From the NCBI GenBank assembly GCA_009809945.1, contig WTPW01002195.1, positions 45,470 to 109,469 on the forward strand: a stretch of 64,000 nt of DNA. The letters run 5' to 3'. The translations under genes were made by a program, and so were the position numbers. The notes below the pieces were generated by a model. The model was not told the DNA's origin. It saw nothing but the letters and a program-made list of their open reading frames with translations, and searched no databases. This stretch comes from Gigaspora margarita (lineage: Eukaryota; Glomeromycota; Glomeromycetes; Diversisporales; Gigasporaceae). Shown one piece after another: positions 23,935 through 34,646 of the stretch (positions are counted from its first letter, which is position 1; the number at the start of each line of letters is the position of its first letter).

Positions 23935-26900
23935 ATAATTTTCTATTACTAAGTTTGCTTATTGATTTTAGCATAATAAAGTATTGGCTATGAGCCAATT
24001 ACGCAGTAATATATTAAACAAGAGAAAACGTAGCGAAGTTGAAAAGGCTGAGCATCAATTTAAACGAATTCGTATTATTACTCCTGTTCAATCTTTTGAT
24101 GAAGATACGGCACAAGAGAAATTGACTAATTCTTTTTTACCTGAAAGAAATAATGAAAAAAACCATTCATCGGGTTCTTACGATTCAACTCAGTTAAACG
24201 AAACTGTTGAAATGAATAATGAAAGTATAGATGATGTAGATGATAGCGACGATGTCGACGATATTGAAGATAATTGGTCACTTATGGTTGAAAATTTGAT
24301 TAGCTCATTGGATAATGAGGGTCGCTTAGATAATGGTGAAGTAGTGGATAGCGAACCCCTTGAATTTGAATTGTATGGACGTATTACTCATCCAGTAGAT
24401 GACCCATTAGCGAAATGGAATTTGTTAGAATTATTCAATGATATGTTGGAAGCTCCTGTTTCTTGTTAATTAGTAATTCACTGAAATTTAATAAATATAA
24501 TTTTTGAGTTGGCACAATATTATAATAATGAAAATGTAAATTCGTAAACATGTGGTTCTCAGAAAACAGCTTGTGAAAATTAAATTGATTATATCAAAGC
24601 ATTTCAAGTTAAAGCTACTGAATAAAAGATTGAAATATTTTAGTAATTAGCAAATTTGGATTTATAATTTAATGGTAAGTCGAATTGTTTGTTAGGTTTA
24701 AATTAAAATAATGATTTATTTGTACTTAGAAACTTTAAATAATATTTAGATTCAGATTAATGCAACTGAATCAAAACCAAGATTATACAACGAACAATAG
24801 AATAGAGTGAAACATATGATTTTTTACTTCAGTATAACTTCTAACAACTTTATTTTTAAGATAGAGAATTCTTTTGACACCTGCATTATCGACAATCTAA
24901 AGAAACTTTCAATTTAATAAGTATTGTTTAGGTATCAAAAGTTATTTTTATTTTTTATGTATATGTTTTTATTGCTGAGCTAATTTTTTTTTATTTATTT
25001 CACTTTTAGATTTCTACATTACTTTCACTTTTTCGAAGATTTTTGGTTTTGTAAATAAGCTTTATTTTTTTTTTTACTTTTCATTTATCTCATACTTTCA
25101 TGATACAAATTATTGATCAACCATACCATTAATAGGTTTAACTTGTTGACATGATGTTTGATGTACACCACGACCATTTGTATTTCTATTTTATGAGTAG
25201 AATGATGATTCAATGCTTGATATGTTGCAGTTGAATGACGCGTTTTTGCACTTGATGTATAGAGTTGGATTATGTGTAATTTACTTATTTATTGCATTAT
25301 TGGATTGATCTCTAATTCCAAAGTGAAAGCTATGAACTTTAGATACTAATGTTCACAATGCTTAACAATATTTGATTATATAATCACTGTTTAAAGTTCG
25401 CGATATTATAGTTTTTTATTTATAAAAATTTTTTAAATAGTTATTATTTTTTAACACGTTGTTATATACAAACAAAATGTTAATTTAAACAATGTTACAC
25501 TCAAAGAGTAATATAAAAAGAGCGAAATACATATATTTTGAATATTTTATGATTTTATTAAAAATTTGTCTTAATATAGTTGCAATTAAGGATGTTCATA
25601 TCGCGTAGCTTGCATTTTGCATATTATGCATGGGATTATATCATGAAATTTTGTGAGACATGTAGCAGAAATTCATTTTAATAAAATTTCTTATTAAATT
25701 ATTTATCTTGTATAATCTTATGTGAGATATTTATCTATAATTATTGTATTTTATAAAAATTGGTTTTTTAATTCTTAATTTTGATTGGCTAAAAGTATTA
25801 GATTATTAGTCAACAAATATCAAATGACATTCTAAGTCATTTAAGACCGTGAAATGACCAATGACTAGTCATTATTCATTTGAGTCATGAAGGTCATTTC
25901 AGGTCATTTACCATCACTGGAACCTTCGGGTGGACTACTTAAATTAGGCACCAAAAGTGCACGTGTGGCTAGTTGTACCCTTATTCATGTGACAAGTATT
26001 ATGGTAGTCAGATATATAATATGATGCATAGGCACCAGCGAGACTATCTAAGATTAAAAAAAAAATCTATTATCTATAAAATTATTATACAAAAATTTCC
26101 TTATATATAACATTACTTGTATATACACTCTCTTGTCCTTCTATATGGCCATCTACAACCAAGACTTTAATTTTATTTTTTGACTGGACTCTTGACAAAG
26201 CTACATATAATTGCCCATGAGCAAAAATGGGCAAATATAATCCCATAATAGGATTTGTTTGGCCTTGAGCTTTGTTAATTGTCATTGCAAAAGATAATTT
26301 AATTGGAAATTGTTTTCTTACTAATTAAAAAGGAAGGTCAGAATCAGATAGTGACAATCTTATTCGAGGTATAAAAATTTTGTTTCCTTTGTTAACTCCT
26401 GTTAAAATCTTAGCGTCCAGAAAAAATTTGTAACAATTTTTAATTATTAATCTTGTACTATTACATAATTCTTCAGTTGGATCAAGATTACTTAAAAAAA
26501 TAATAGGTACATTTTTTTTAATACTAAATGATAAGGTGGTATTCCACTTGGTGTTAGAGTATTTAAAAATTCAATGGGATAAAGACTTTGATCACCTTGA
26601 CCTCTATTCTCAACTGAATAAGCAAATAAATATTCAAATTCCTCAGTATCAGGAATTTTAGCAAGAATTTGTTGATTAATATCATCAATATCTACATTTC
26701 TTGTTGTAAGGATTGCTCTATCTTTGATATAGTCATAATTATAATAGTTTGTATTAATATCAACAAAGATCTCTAATATTAAATTATTAATATCTTCACT
26801 ATTTAAGACTATATCATCAGGCAATTTAATATAATCTTCACCAATATCAGAATGTGTTGGTATTTTTCCTTTACTAACTAAAAAGTCAACAAAGTTGTTT

Positions 26901-28062
26901 TGTTCAACATTATCTTGTTATTGAACTCTCATATTAATAGTTAATTGCATAGTTGTAAAATCTTTTCAAAGATCTGAAGATTTTAAATATGCATCAATAA
27001 TTTGGGAACATGTACTTCGAACTACTACAGGTAAAATTTGTCTAAAGTTACCACCAAGAATTATAATCTTTCCTCCAAAAGGTAAATCATTGTTCATTAA
27101 ATTTTTAAAAGTTCTGTTAACAGCTTCAAATGCAAATCTGTGCATCATTGGTGCTTTATCCTATAGAATGGCAATAGCATTTTGAATTAATTTAGCTAAG
27201 TCAAATTGTTTTTCATTGTTCAAAGTAAAATTTTGATTTAATTTTAATAGAATTTTGAATCTTGAATGAGCAGTTCTCCTACCACTCATTAATAAAGTAG
27301 CAATTTCTAATAATGCTACAGCAATTGCAATTCTATTATTTATTGATCTTATATAGACCAAGATCAAATTATATAAAAATGTTTTTCCAGTTTCTCCAGG
27401 CCCATCGACAAAAAATAAAGTTACCCTTAATTGCTCTTATAATTTTATCAAATATTTTTTTTGATCAAAATTTAAACTATTTTTATTTAATGAAGTTGTA
27501 TTAATTTCATCTTGATTATAATTTTGTTCTTTAGCAATTAATATATTTTGTTGTCAATCTTCTTCTAATAAAGCATAATTAATTGGTGGAAGTTCTGAAA
27601 AATCTGAAATAGCCATTTCATTTTGAATTAAATTTTTTTAATAAACATCAATGCTTTTGTGATAGCTAAATCTTTATCATCTTTTTGAAGTATAAAATCT
27701 TCAATTAGATGATCAAAATATTTTTCCAAAGTTCTCTTACATTTACAGATTGACAATAAACTAATAAAAAGGCAAATAAATGTCTTAGTTGTGAAGGCGC
27801 TTTATAATTTGCACCCTCTGCAAGGCAAGCATCACATTCACTATCATCATTAATTAAACCAAGTTGAAATGCTGCAGATTTATAAGAACTATATTTATCC
27901 TTTGGATTTTTAAAGATATTAATACTCTATCCTGTTCCTTATAAACATATTTGTAGAGATATTTAATAGATTTAATACTTGAACATATCTCTACATTAAG
28001 GTGATAGTTATACTTTTAACTTAAATATGGATTATAAGGAACAATCTATCTATTGTCAATAT

Positions 28063-28301
28063 TAGTGATGCCACCGAAATTGATTTTTGAAAAAGGTCTA
28101 TTTCTTCTTCATTAGAGAAAATTAAAATTTTTTATAAGAAAGAGCAAATAAAATTTATATAGATATGTTTCTTATAATTTTGTCTATTCAAAAAAAGTGT
28201 CAAATAATTTCGTCTTTCAAGTAAAATAGGTCAAAAACAATTTCGTCTTCAAATTTTAATTTTGGGTTTTCAAACCCGAAATGCTTTCGTCCTCATGTAT
28301 A
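28063..28301. mobile_element. Small insertion with 8-bp duplication in H1
   Basis: Flanked by GTCAATAT (28055-28062, 28302-28309); H2 has one GTCAATAT and no insert. Terminal inverted repeats are weak (TA..ATG, CGAAA), so a hAT origin rests mainly on the 8-bp duplication. Confidence 0.65.
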
Positions 28302-28612
28302 GTCAATATCAATTGATACCCTATATTTTTTAATGGTTCTTGAATTTGGTCTTCTTCTATATATAGAGTATCCAGATTTATTTGTTGAAGTTTCTGTAGT
28401 AAATTCTCTTGAATAATATTTACTATATTTTCCATCAACTATATATAAAGATGATGGATTAATATCTTTTTCACAGGGTCCATATATTATGTTTCTGCTA
28501 ACTATTTTATATAATTTTGGTTGTGTTTCAGGATCAGGTATCTTTGCAGATACTATTTGATCAAAATCTTCAGGTATTTGTGGTTTATTTTCAGGTACAA
28601 ATATAAGTAATA

Positions 28613-28954
28613 TGGGGTATTGTCTATTAAAACAGCCCTTTTTTGCAATTTTTTGAAAAATGAGTTTTCATTAGATTTATATAAATTTTGGCATGATCAA
28701 TATTTTTCAATTATAAATGAAAGTCGATTTGCATAATAAAAAATCAAGATAATTGTAAAAGAAAAATTACACGAGGCCACGTAGGGCTAACACATTACGA
28801 GATTATCCAATAGTCACCTGCTACATTTAACCAATCAAAATCGTGAAATTTAATTAATCCCGGATCAGTCCGAAAATCAAAACAAATGATTAAACTCAAT
28901 TATCTCAAAATAAAATATATGTAAAAAAGGGCTGTTTTAATAGACAACACCCCA
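28613..28954. mobile_element. TA-flanked MITE, TGGGGT family copy 1
   Basis: Ends TGGGGTATTGTCTATTAAAA / TTTTAATAGACAACACCCCA, bordered by TA. It sits two bases after the HUH codons of the H1 Rep domain. A second copy in opposite orientation is at 61681-62022 with matching interior. Confidence 0.85.
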
Positions 28955-30228
28955 TATATGAGCATGTAGAAACTTTCTTTTTTGAAATTCAATTACATAT
29001 ACAATTACTTTTTCTAAAACAAATTTTGTAATTAAATCTTTAAGTATTGCATTTAATTTTAATCTGAAAACTCTTGCTATCAAATCTGGTCTATCAGCAG
29101 CAGTCTGATTTGGTAAAAGTTCTTTAGTAATTTTAGACTATTTTGGATTATATATTACTATTATAAACAGATCAGGTTTTTCAAATTCTTTAACAATTGC
29201 TATTAAATTTTGGTACAATTGTTGATAATATCTTGTAGTTCTTGTAAAACTTGATAACAAAATTATTTTTTTGCCATTTTCATTATAGTTGACTTTTTTT
29301 GCATCTTCATTAGATATCATATCTTCTAAACCATTATATGGTTCTAATCTTAATATTCTTTGATATCTTCTTTGCCAACTTATATTACTTGATTCATATT
29401 TTACAAATTGATCTACTATATATTGTTGAAATAATCTGCCTGAAAGATATATAATGCTATCACCTTTGTTTGAATTTCTAATCATAAACCTATAAGCTGC
29501 AAATTTTCTAATAGAGACTGTTAACCTTTTTTTTTTTTTTGTTAAATCTGTGATAATGTTTTGTCATTTATCATTATTACTATCATCACTATCATTGTCA
29601 TTATCAGATTCAACAATTTCTTTTTTTTTCCTTTATCAATTTTTGTCTTCTTTTTTTGAGGTTCTTCTGTATTATCATTATTCTGTTCAGAATTATTTTT
29701 TAAATTATATTCAAACTTTTTCTTTTGGATAAACTTTTCTTTTTCTTTTAGATCTTTTAACACTTTTTTCACTTGTTTTACTAATACTCATAAAACTTTC
29801 TCCAAATCTAAGAGTTGAATTTTCAAATATTTAAGATAAACCTGTATGACTTTCTGCATATCTTTGTAAGATAGTATACTTGTCAACAAATGCACCTACT
29901 TGGGGTTTATATTGTTTATATTCTTCAACAATCATTAGAACTTCTTCTTGTTGAACTTCTTTAACTTGTTGGACTTCTTCTTTTTAACTTTTTGTTGTTC
30001 TTGAACATCTTGCTAAACATTTTGTAGAATATCTTGATAAATAGCTTGCTATATTAATTTATCAAGTTTTTCTTGCCAAACTTCTTCAGATAATGTTATA
30101 GTTGTACTTGTTGGCTCTTTAATAGTCTTGATGTTTCACTTGTACTTGTACTTGCTAAGCTTACCAAATCTGTAAGAAGTTTGTCAGAAGCTTGTCCAGC
30201 AGTTTGTTTATAATTATCATCATTATTA

Positions 30229-30544
30229 CCATATATTCCCGAAAATAAGCAACCTTTTTTGGGCCAAAATTACATGAAAAAGTGGGGGAGTTGCTTATTT
30301 TCGAATTGTTGATTTTTTTGAAAAATTGAAAAACGTACTAATAAAAAGTTATCCAAATGACATGAAATTTTTATTGTAAGTGTATTTTTGTATCCTGAAA
30401 AGTTTACTTAATGGCACTTTTGAGATTTATTTAGTAAAATTTAGACTTTTATATGTAGCAACTGCTAACGAGTTTTTTGAAATTTTTGAAAAAAATCAGA
30501 GGGGGTGCTTATTTTCGGAGTAGCTTATTTTTGGGAATATATGG
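30229..30544. mobile_element. TA-flanked element, family CCATATATT copy B
   Basis: Ends CCATATATTCCCGAAAATAA / TTATTTTTGGGAATATATGG, bordered by TA. It interrupts the Asp/Asn-rich (ATC/ATT repeat) linker of the H1 pseudogene, continuous in H2. Confidence 0.85.
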
Positions 30545-31934
30545 TATCCTCATCATCATCTTTATTATTATGATGACCATCATCATATTCATCATTTTCA
30601 TCATTTATGATATTTTCTAGTCCAACAATTTCTTCTTGTATTATATTTTTTTTCTTAATATTCCTTTATGCTAGCTATATTCTTCATTTAAAAATAGTAA
30701 AAAATATTGTAAAAGATCATATGCACCATGTAACTCAGATATTCTTTGAAATTTACTATCTTGTCTTTTAATGATAATATCTTTATATTGTATTGTTGGT
30801 TCATAACAATACATTGTAGCTATTTCTGAAGCTGTTAGTATATTATATTGTCTTATATTCTTGCTATGAGTATTATATATTGTTATACACAATACTTGCT
30901 CATTTTCATTTTCTATTTCATAATTCCTTGAATTTTTATAAAATTTTATAAAAGGATTTAAAGAATCTAATTCCTCTTGAATTTCTTTTAACAGATTGAA
31001 ATTTCATTCATTGTGCGTTATTTCATGTCTTCTGTTGAGTTGATTTTCTAAATTATCAGAATTATAAAAATAAATTTGGAAGAATTTTGGTTTTTTTCCT
31101 TCTTTTGGCATAAAAGAACTAATGTTATAATATAATATTTCACTAATTCTATATGTATTAAACTCCTTTTGTGGCATTAGCAAGATTCATATTTAATTTT
31201 GTACCAATTGATGTAAAAGCAAATATTTGATTATATGCTCTTATTTGGTTAATATATGGTTTATTAGATATAGAATCTTTTTCTGTAAGCAATTTTTTTA
31301 TTGCTATTGGTGGTGGTGGAAGTGGTACTAATTCAATTTGTCTATTTATACAGCATAGTTTTGGTTTCTTTTGCCTCTATTTTAAAGCCCCACAATGTTC
31401 ACAAATAATATCTATTCTTCCCAACATATGCCGCCACTTTATCATATCCTCTTCTTCCTCTTCTTTCTCTTTCATCCTCTCCTTTTCTTTTTCCTCTTTA
31501 TCTACCTTTTCCTTATATTCATCTAAACTACAATGCTCTATTTTAAAAAATTGTTTGTATTGTTCTTGTTTCTTTTCAGCATATTTTTTTCTCATTCTTT
31601 CTCTTGGCTTTCTTTTTACTTTATTTTTCTTCTTAGTACTTATAGATGTTCTATAACTCTGTTGTCTTAATGTAGAAGCTTTTCTTGATCTTGCTCTTGT
31701 TCTTGAAGATACAGGTAAATTTGCTCTAGATTGAAACCTTGTTCTTGAAACAGGACCTGTTTCTGAAGGTGTAGAAGATTTTTGCTTTTTAAAAAATGTA
31801 CTTTTAGCAGTTCTTATTCTTTTAAGTCTTTTTGTTTTTTCTTCTTGAGTTTCATCTTTAGATGCAGGATATTTATCTAATATATGCTGAGGTGTAGGCA
31901 AGATTTCTTTTTCTTTTCCTTTTTCTTTGGACAT

Positions 31935-32885
31935 TTTCTATTTTAATAAAAAAAAGCAAAAAAAAATAATGTTTTAGTTATTTGTATATATAATTTTTAA
32001 ATAATTCAAAATATTTATTAAATAAATAATTAGATTTTTGTTTTTTAATTATAGATTTTATCTATTTTACCTGTATTTAAATTTATATTTATTATTTTAT
32101 TTTTATAATATTTTAATTAAATTTTATTAAACTCACTATTTATTATTTTAATTTATTTAATATATTGATTAAAATCTGTTAAAATAATAATTTGTTAGTA
32201 TAAAAATATTTTTTTTAAAAAAATTGATTTTTGTTTTAAAAAATGAAAATAAATTAAAAAATTCTTTAACAAAAGACAAAATCTGTATTATGGCAAAATT
32301 TGAATATTACACAAATCTGATATATTTTGATATTATGCCAATTTGTTATATGGTAAGTTACACATAATTTATTGGTTTCTATTTTTAATTTTTTTCTTAA
32401 AAAAATTGTAATATTACAAAACATTACACAGGGCCTGTACCCTAAATTTGGGGCACCAACCTAATTTTCTGGTAATGCAAAGTTCCAAAAGGCATGTGAC
32501 TCAACACGGTTGTCAGAGTTTGAAAATAATAAAAGGCAAAGTTTGAATTTACTCAGATTGTGCAGAGCTTTGAAATCAAAGTTTTTAAAAATTGTCACTA
32601 AGGCAGAGTTTAAAATTAAGCTTCAATTTAGTATCACAGATTTTTCTTTAACTCAGCTTTGAAGAGAAGCTTCAATGACAATACAATTATTCTTTACTAA
32701 TTGGTTTTACTAATACTTTCTTTATTAATATTTTCTTTATTAATATTTTATAAATTAGCTTTGAAGAGAAGATTCAAAGAGAAGCTTCGAAGAGAACAAT
32801 TCACTAAAATGCAATTCTCTGTCACTATTTTATTTACCGATACTTTTTTTATATCTACTTTAACACTTGCATTTTAGTATATTGA
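31935..32885 (-). other. 5' non-coding leader of Helitron H1
   Basis: A+T-rich, collinear with 49122-50101 of H2. Near the end, ACTAAAATGCAA (32804) and TTGCATTTTAGT (32867) are inverted arms, as at the other unit 5' ends. GAAGAGAAGCTTC repeats lie at 32660-32790. Confidence 0.6.
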
Positions 32886-33724
32886 CTAGTATTAGGTGCT
32901 CGGGCATTGCTGCGGGCTAGAAAATTTATTTTTTATTTGTGGCTAGATGAACCTGATCCTGGTTTAAATAAACCTGATCTTGGTTTATATGAACCCGATT
33001 TTGGATCAAATAAACCTGATCCTGGTTCAAATGTACCTGATTCTGGTTCTTAAACTCAGTCTTGGTTTAAATAAACCTAGCCTTGGTTCAAATGAACCTT
33101 ATTTAGGATTATTTGAACTCGATCTTGGTTCAAATGAACCCAATCTGAACCTAGGACAGTAGAGTTTGAATTTTTGTATAATTCCATTATTTTATGGAAG
33201 CACAAAAACTGTTCTCAATTTGTGGTTGAAGTTTAAAAAATGTGAACCTGATCTTCGTTATTTGAACCTGATCTTGGTTCATTTGAACCCGATTTTGGTT
33301 CTTGAACCTGATCCAACCTGGTCTGACAGAGTTAGAATTTTTGTATAACCCATGTAAATATGAAATCTGATCTTTACTTTTGATCACAGTTTGAAAAATT
33401 TTAAGAGTTAGTGCCTGAGTAAGAATTTTTTCAAAAGTGGGTAAGTAGGTGAGATGGAAAGTAAGAATTTTTAAGAATTTTTTAAGAGTGGGTGGGTGGG
33501 GGAAGTGAAGGTAAGAATTGTAAAAAAATTTCTTAAAGAAACTTTTTACACACAATATATTATAGTACAATTCTCTATCACTATTTGAGATTTTGTAACA
33601 CTTTTTTTTATTAATTTTAAATAGAGGTTCCTGTTTCACAAGAGACTTCTGTCTAAAATCATTAATAAAAAAAAGCATTATATAATCACAAATAGTGATA
33701 CAGACTTGAGCTATAATATATTAA
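32886..33724 (-). mobile_element. Short non-autonomous Helitron U1 (839 bp)
   Basis: 3' end CTAG (32889-32886) preceded by hairpin GCCCGCAGCAATGCCCGAGC; 5' end TTAATATATTATAG at 33724 (C to T at the expected TC). It contains degenerate GATCTTGGTTCAAATGAACC repeats (32950-33150, 33245-33310), a GGGTGGGTGGG stretch and a 5' foldback (33550-33724). No coding capacity. Confidence 0.75.
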
Positions 33725-34354
33725 CTAGTGTTAGGGCCTGGGTATTGCCGCAGACTATTGGGGTTTAATTTTTTTTAATAAACCCATTCTTGGTTCTTGA
33801 ACCTAATCTTGGTTCTTAAACCTGGTCTTGGTTTAAAAGAACCTAATCTTAGTTTTTGAACCTGATCTTGGTTATTGAACCTGATCTTGGTTCAAATGAA
33901 TATGATCTTGGTTTTTGAACCTGGTCTTGGTTTATTTGAACCTGACCTTGGTTCTTGAACCTAGATTTGTACAAATGAATCTGATCTTGATTTATTTGAG
34001 TACGATCTTGGTTATTTGAATCCAATCCAGATTCACTCGATTTTGGTTCAAATGACTGGATTTGTCAGAGTTTGAATTTTTATATGACCTGAACATTTTT
34101 ATAGAAATACAAAATCCAACCTCTATTTTTGGTCAGAGTTTAAAAAAATTTCAAGAGTCAATATCTGAGTTAAAATTTTTCAAGAGTGGGTGGATGGGAG
34201 AGATAGAGGATAAAATAAGATTTTTAAAGAATTTTTTTACATGAGGACCTCAAAAATTCAAGAAATCTAACTATAGCTCTATTAAATTATATATAAAAAA
34301 AAGCATACCAAAAACTCAAATAGTGACGGAGAACTATACCTTAGATATAGTAGA
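33725..34354 (-). mobile_element. Short non-autonomous Helitron U2 (630 bp)
   Basis: 3' CTAG at 33728-33725 with hairpin CTGCGGCAATACCCAGG; 5' end TCTACTATATCTAAGG at 34354. It holds GATCTTGGTT minisatellite repeats. Confidence 0.75.
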
Positions 34355-34646
34355 CTAGTATTAGGTGCCTGAGCGTTGTCACAGGCTAGAAGGTTTCTAA
34401 TTTTTTTTTTATTTAGCAATAATGAGATATAAATAAACCTGATCTTGGTTTAAATAAACCTGATTTTGGATCAAATAGACCTGATCATAGTTCAATGCAC
34501 CCAATAATAGTTTCAAATAAACCTGGTCTTGGTTAAAAATGAAGCTAATTTAGGTTTATTTGAACCTGATATTGGGTAAACTAACCTGATCCAAACTCAG
34601 GATGGCAGAGATCGAATTTTTGTATAACATCAGCAAATTTATAGTA

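Larger units (their letters stand above)
20871..24469 (+). pseudogene. hAT transposase, copy 2, decayed
   Basis: Exons: 20871-21162 (ATG GKKEHN, BED finger with CLSC and HLKDC in one frame), 21241-21844 (catalytic core, DGWT), 22303-22597 (MAHQMNL), 22678-23903 (hAT dimerisation domain, NAASVERLW), 23972-24469 (KVLAMSQLRS, acidic tail). Lesions: TGA at 21474 (CGA in copy 1), TGA at 21726 shared with copy 1, a TT instead of GT donor at 21845 shared with copy 1, TGA at 22750, TAG at 22936 (TGG in copy 1), and a 500-bp duplication repeating the dimerisation domain. Two TGAs replace CGA, compatible with CpG deamination. Ns at 20895-21036 and 21270 blur the N-terminus. Confidence 0.9.
19885..25919 (+). 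mobile_element. hAT transposon copy 2 (6.04 kb)
   Basis: Ends CAGTGATGGTAAATGAC / GTCATTTACCATCACTG with a perfect 8-bp duplication GAACCTTC (19877-19884, 25920-25927). It is the inverted counterpart of copy 1 and sits in the family 1 SINE, whose uninterrupted counterpart (36.0 kb, reverse strand) shows the empty site. Subterminal AATGAC/GTCATT repeats fill 19885-20060 and 25810-25919. The extra length over copy 1 is mainly a 500-bp tandem duplication at 22938-23934. Confidence 0.95.
18026..26065 (+). mobile_element. SINE, tRNA-type head, family 1 copy A (split by two insertions)
   Basis: A perfect 15-bp duplication TCTATTATCTATAAA (18011-18025, 26066-26080) and a 3' A-run (26056-26065) show LINE-type target-primed insertion. 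The head has a B-box-like GTTCAAATCCC (18083-18093) about 55 bp in, within a tRNA-like stretch, consistent with a Pol III promoter. Net length after removing a 1.17-kb MITE and the hAT copy 2 is about 820 bp. The same sequence occurs inverted at 35811-36766. It inserted just past the 3' end of the H1 helicase reading frame. The tRNA of origin is not identified. Confidence 0.8.
26085..31934 (-). pseudogene. Helitron Rep-helicase, copy H1, decayed
   Basis: Read from 31934 down. N-terminus MSKEKGKEK, basic, with CEHCGA near 31385 (frame open 31934-31377); a conserved RISELH.AYD block near 30740; a K/D-rich linker (29770-29540); a Helitron-like N domain (RLFQQYIVDQF, 29440-29138); HUH nuclease motif HAH at 28958-28966; Rep tyrosine motif KYLYKYVYK near 27938-27965; PIF1-type helicase with Walker A GPGETGKT near 27381-27404, Walker B-like DKAP (usual DEAP) at about 27150, FRQILPVV, and motif VI QGQT...YVALSR (26285-26085). 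Many stops and frameshifts, about 0.5 kb missing relative to H2 near 27.9 kb, and three MITEs break it. An intact protein would nick and unwind DNA for rolling-circle transposition; this copy is dead. Confidence 0.85.
14544..32885 (-). mobile_element. Helitron H1 (Rep-helicase unit of the tandem array)
   Basis: Minus-strand 5' end TCAATATACTAAAATGCAAG at 32885; 3' end CTAG at 14547-14544 followed by T, preceded by an imperfect hairpin (CCCATGGCAACACCCGG). TC start, 3' hairpin, CTRR end and insertion next to T without duplication are Helitron hallmarks. The 3' region (14548-15250) is collinear with that of H2 (37981-38530), confirming the boundary. Inside are a Rep-helicase pseudogene (26085-31934) and nested insertions: a 2.6-kb foldback, the SINE/hAT complex, and elements at 28063, 28613 and 30229. 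Subtracting these leaves about 6.8 kb, close to H2. The 5' end of this unit abuts the 3' CTAG of the next unit. Confidence 0.85.

Noticed and set aside
32980..33348. Two 60-codon plus-strand ORFs
   Set aside because: They translate the GATCTTGGTTCAAATGAACC minisatellite of a non-autonomous Helitron and change frame with the repeat.
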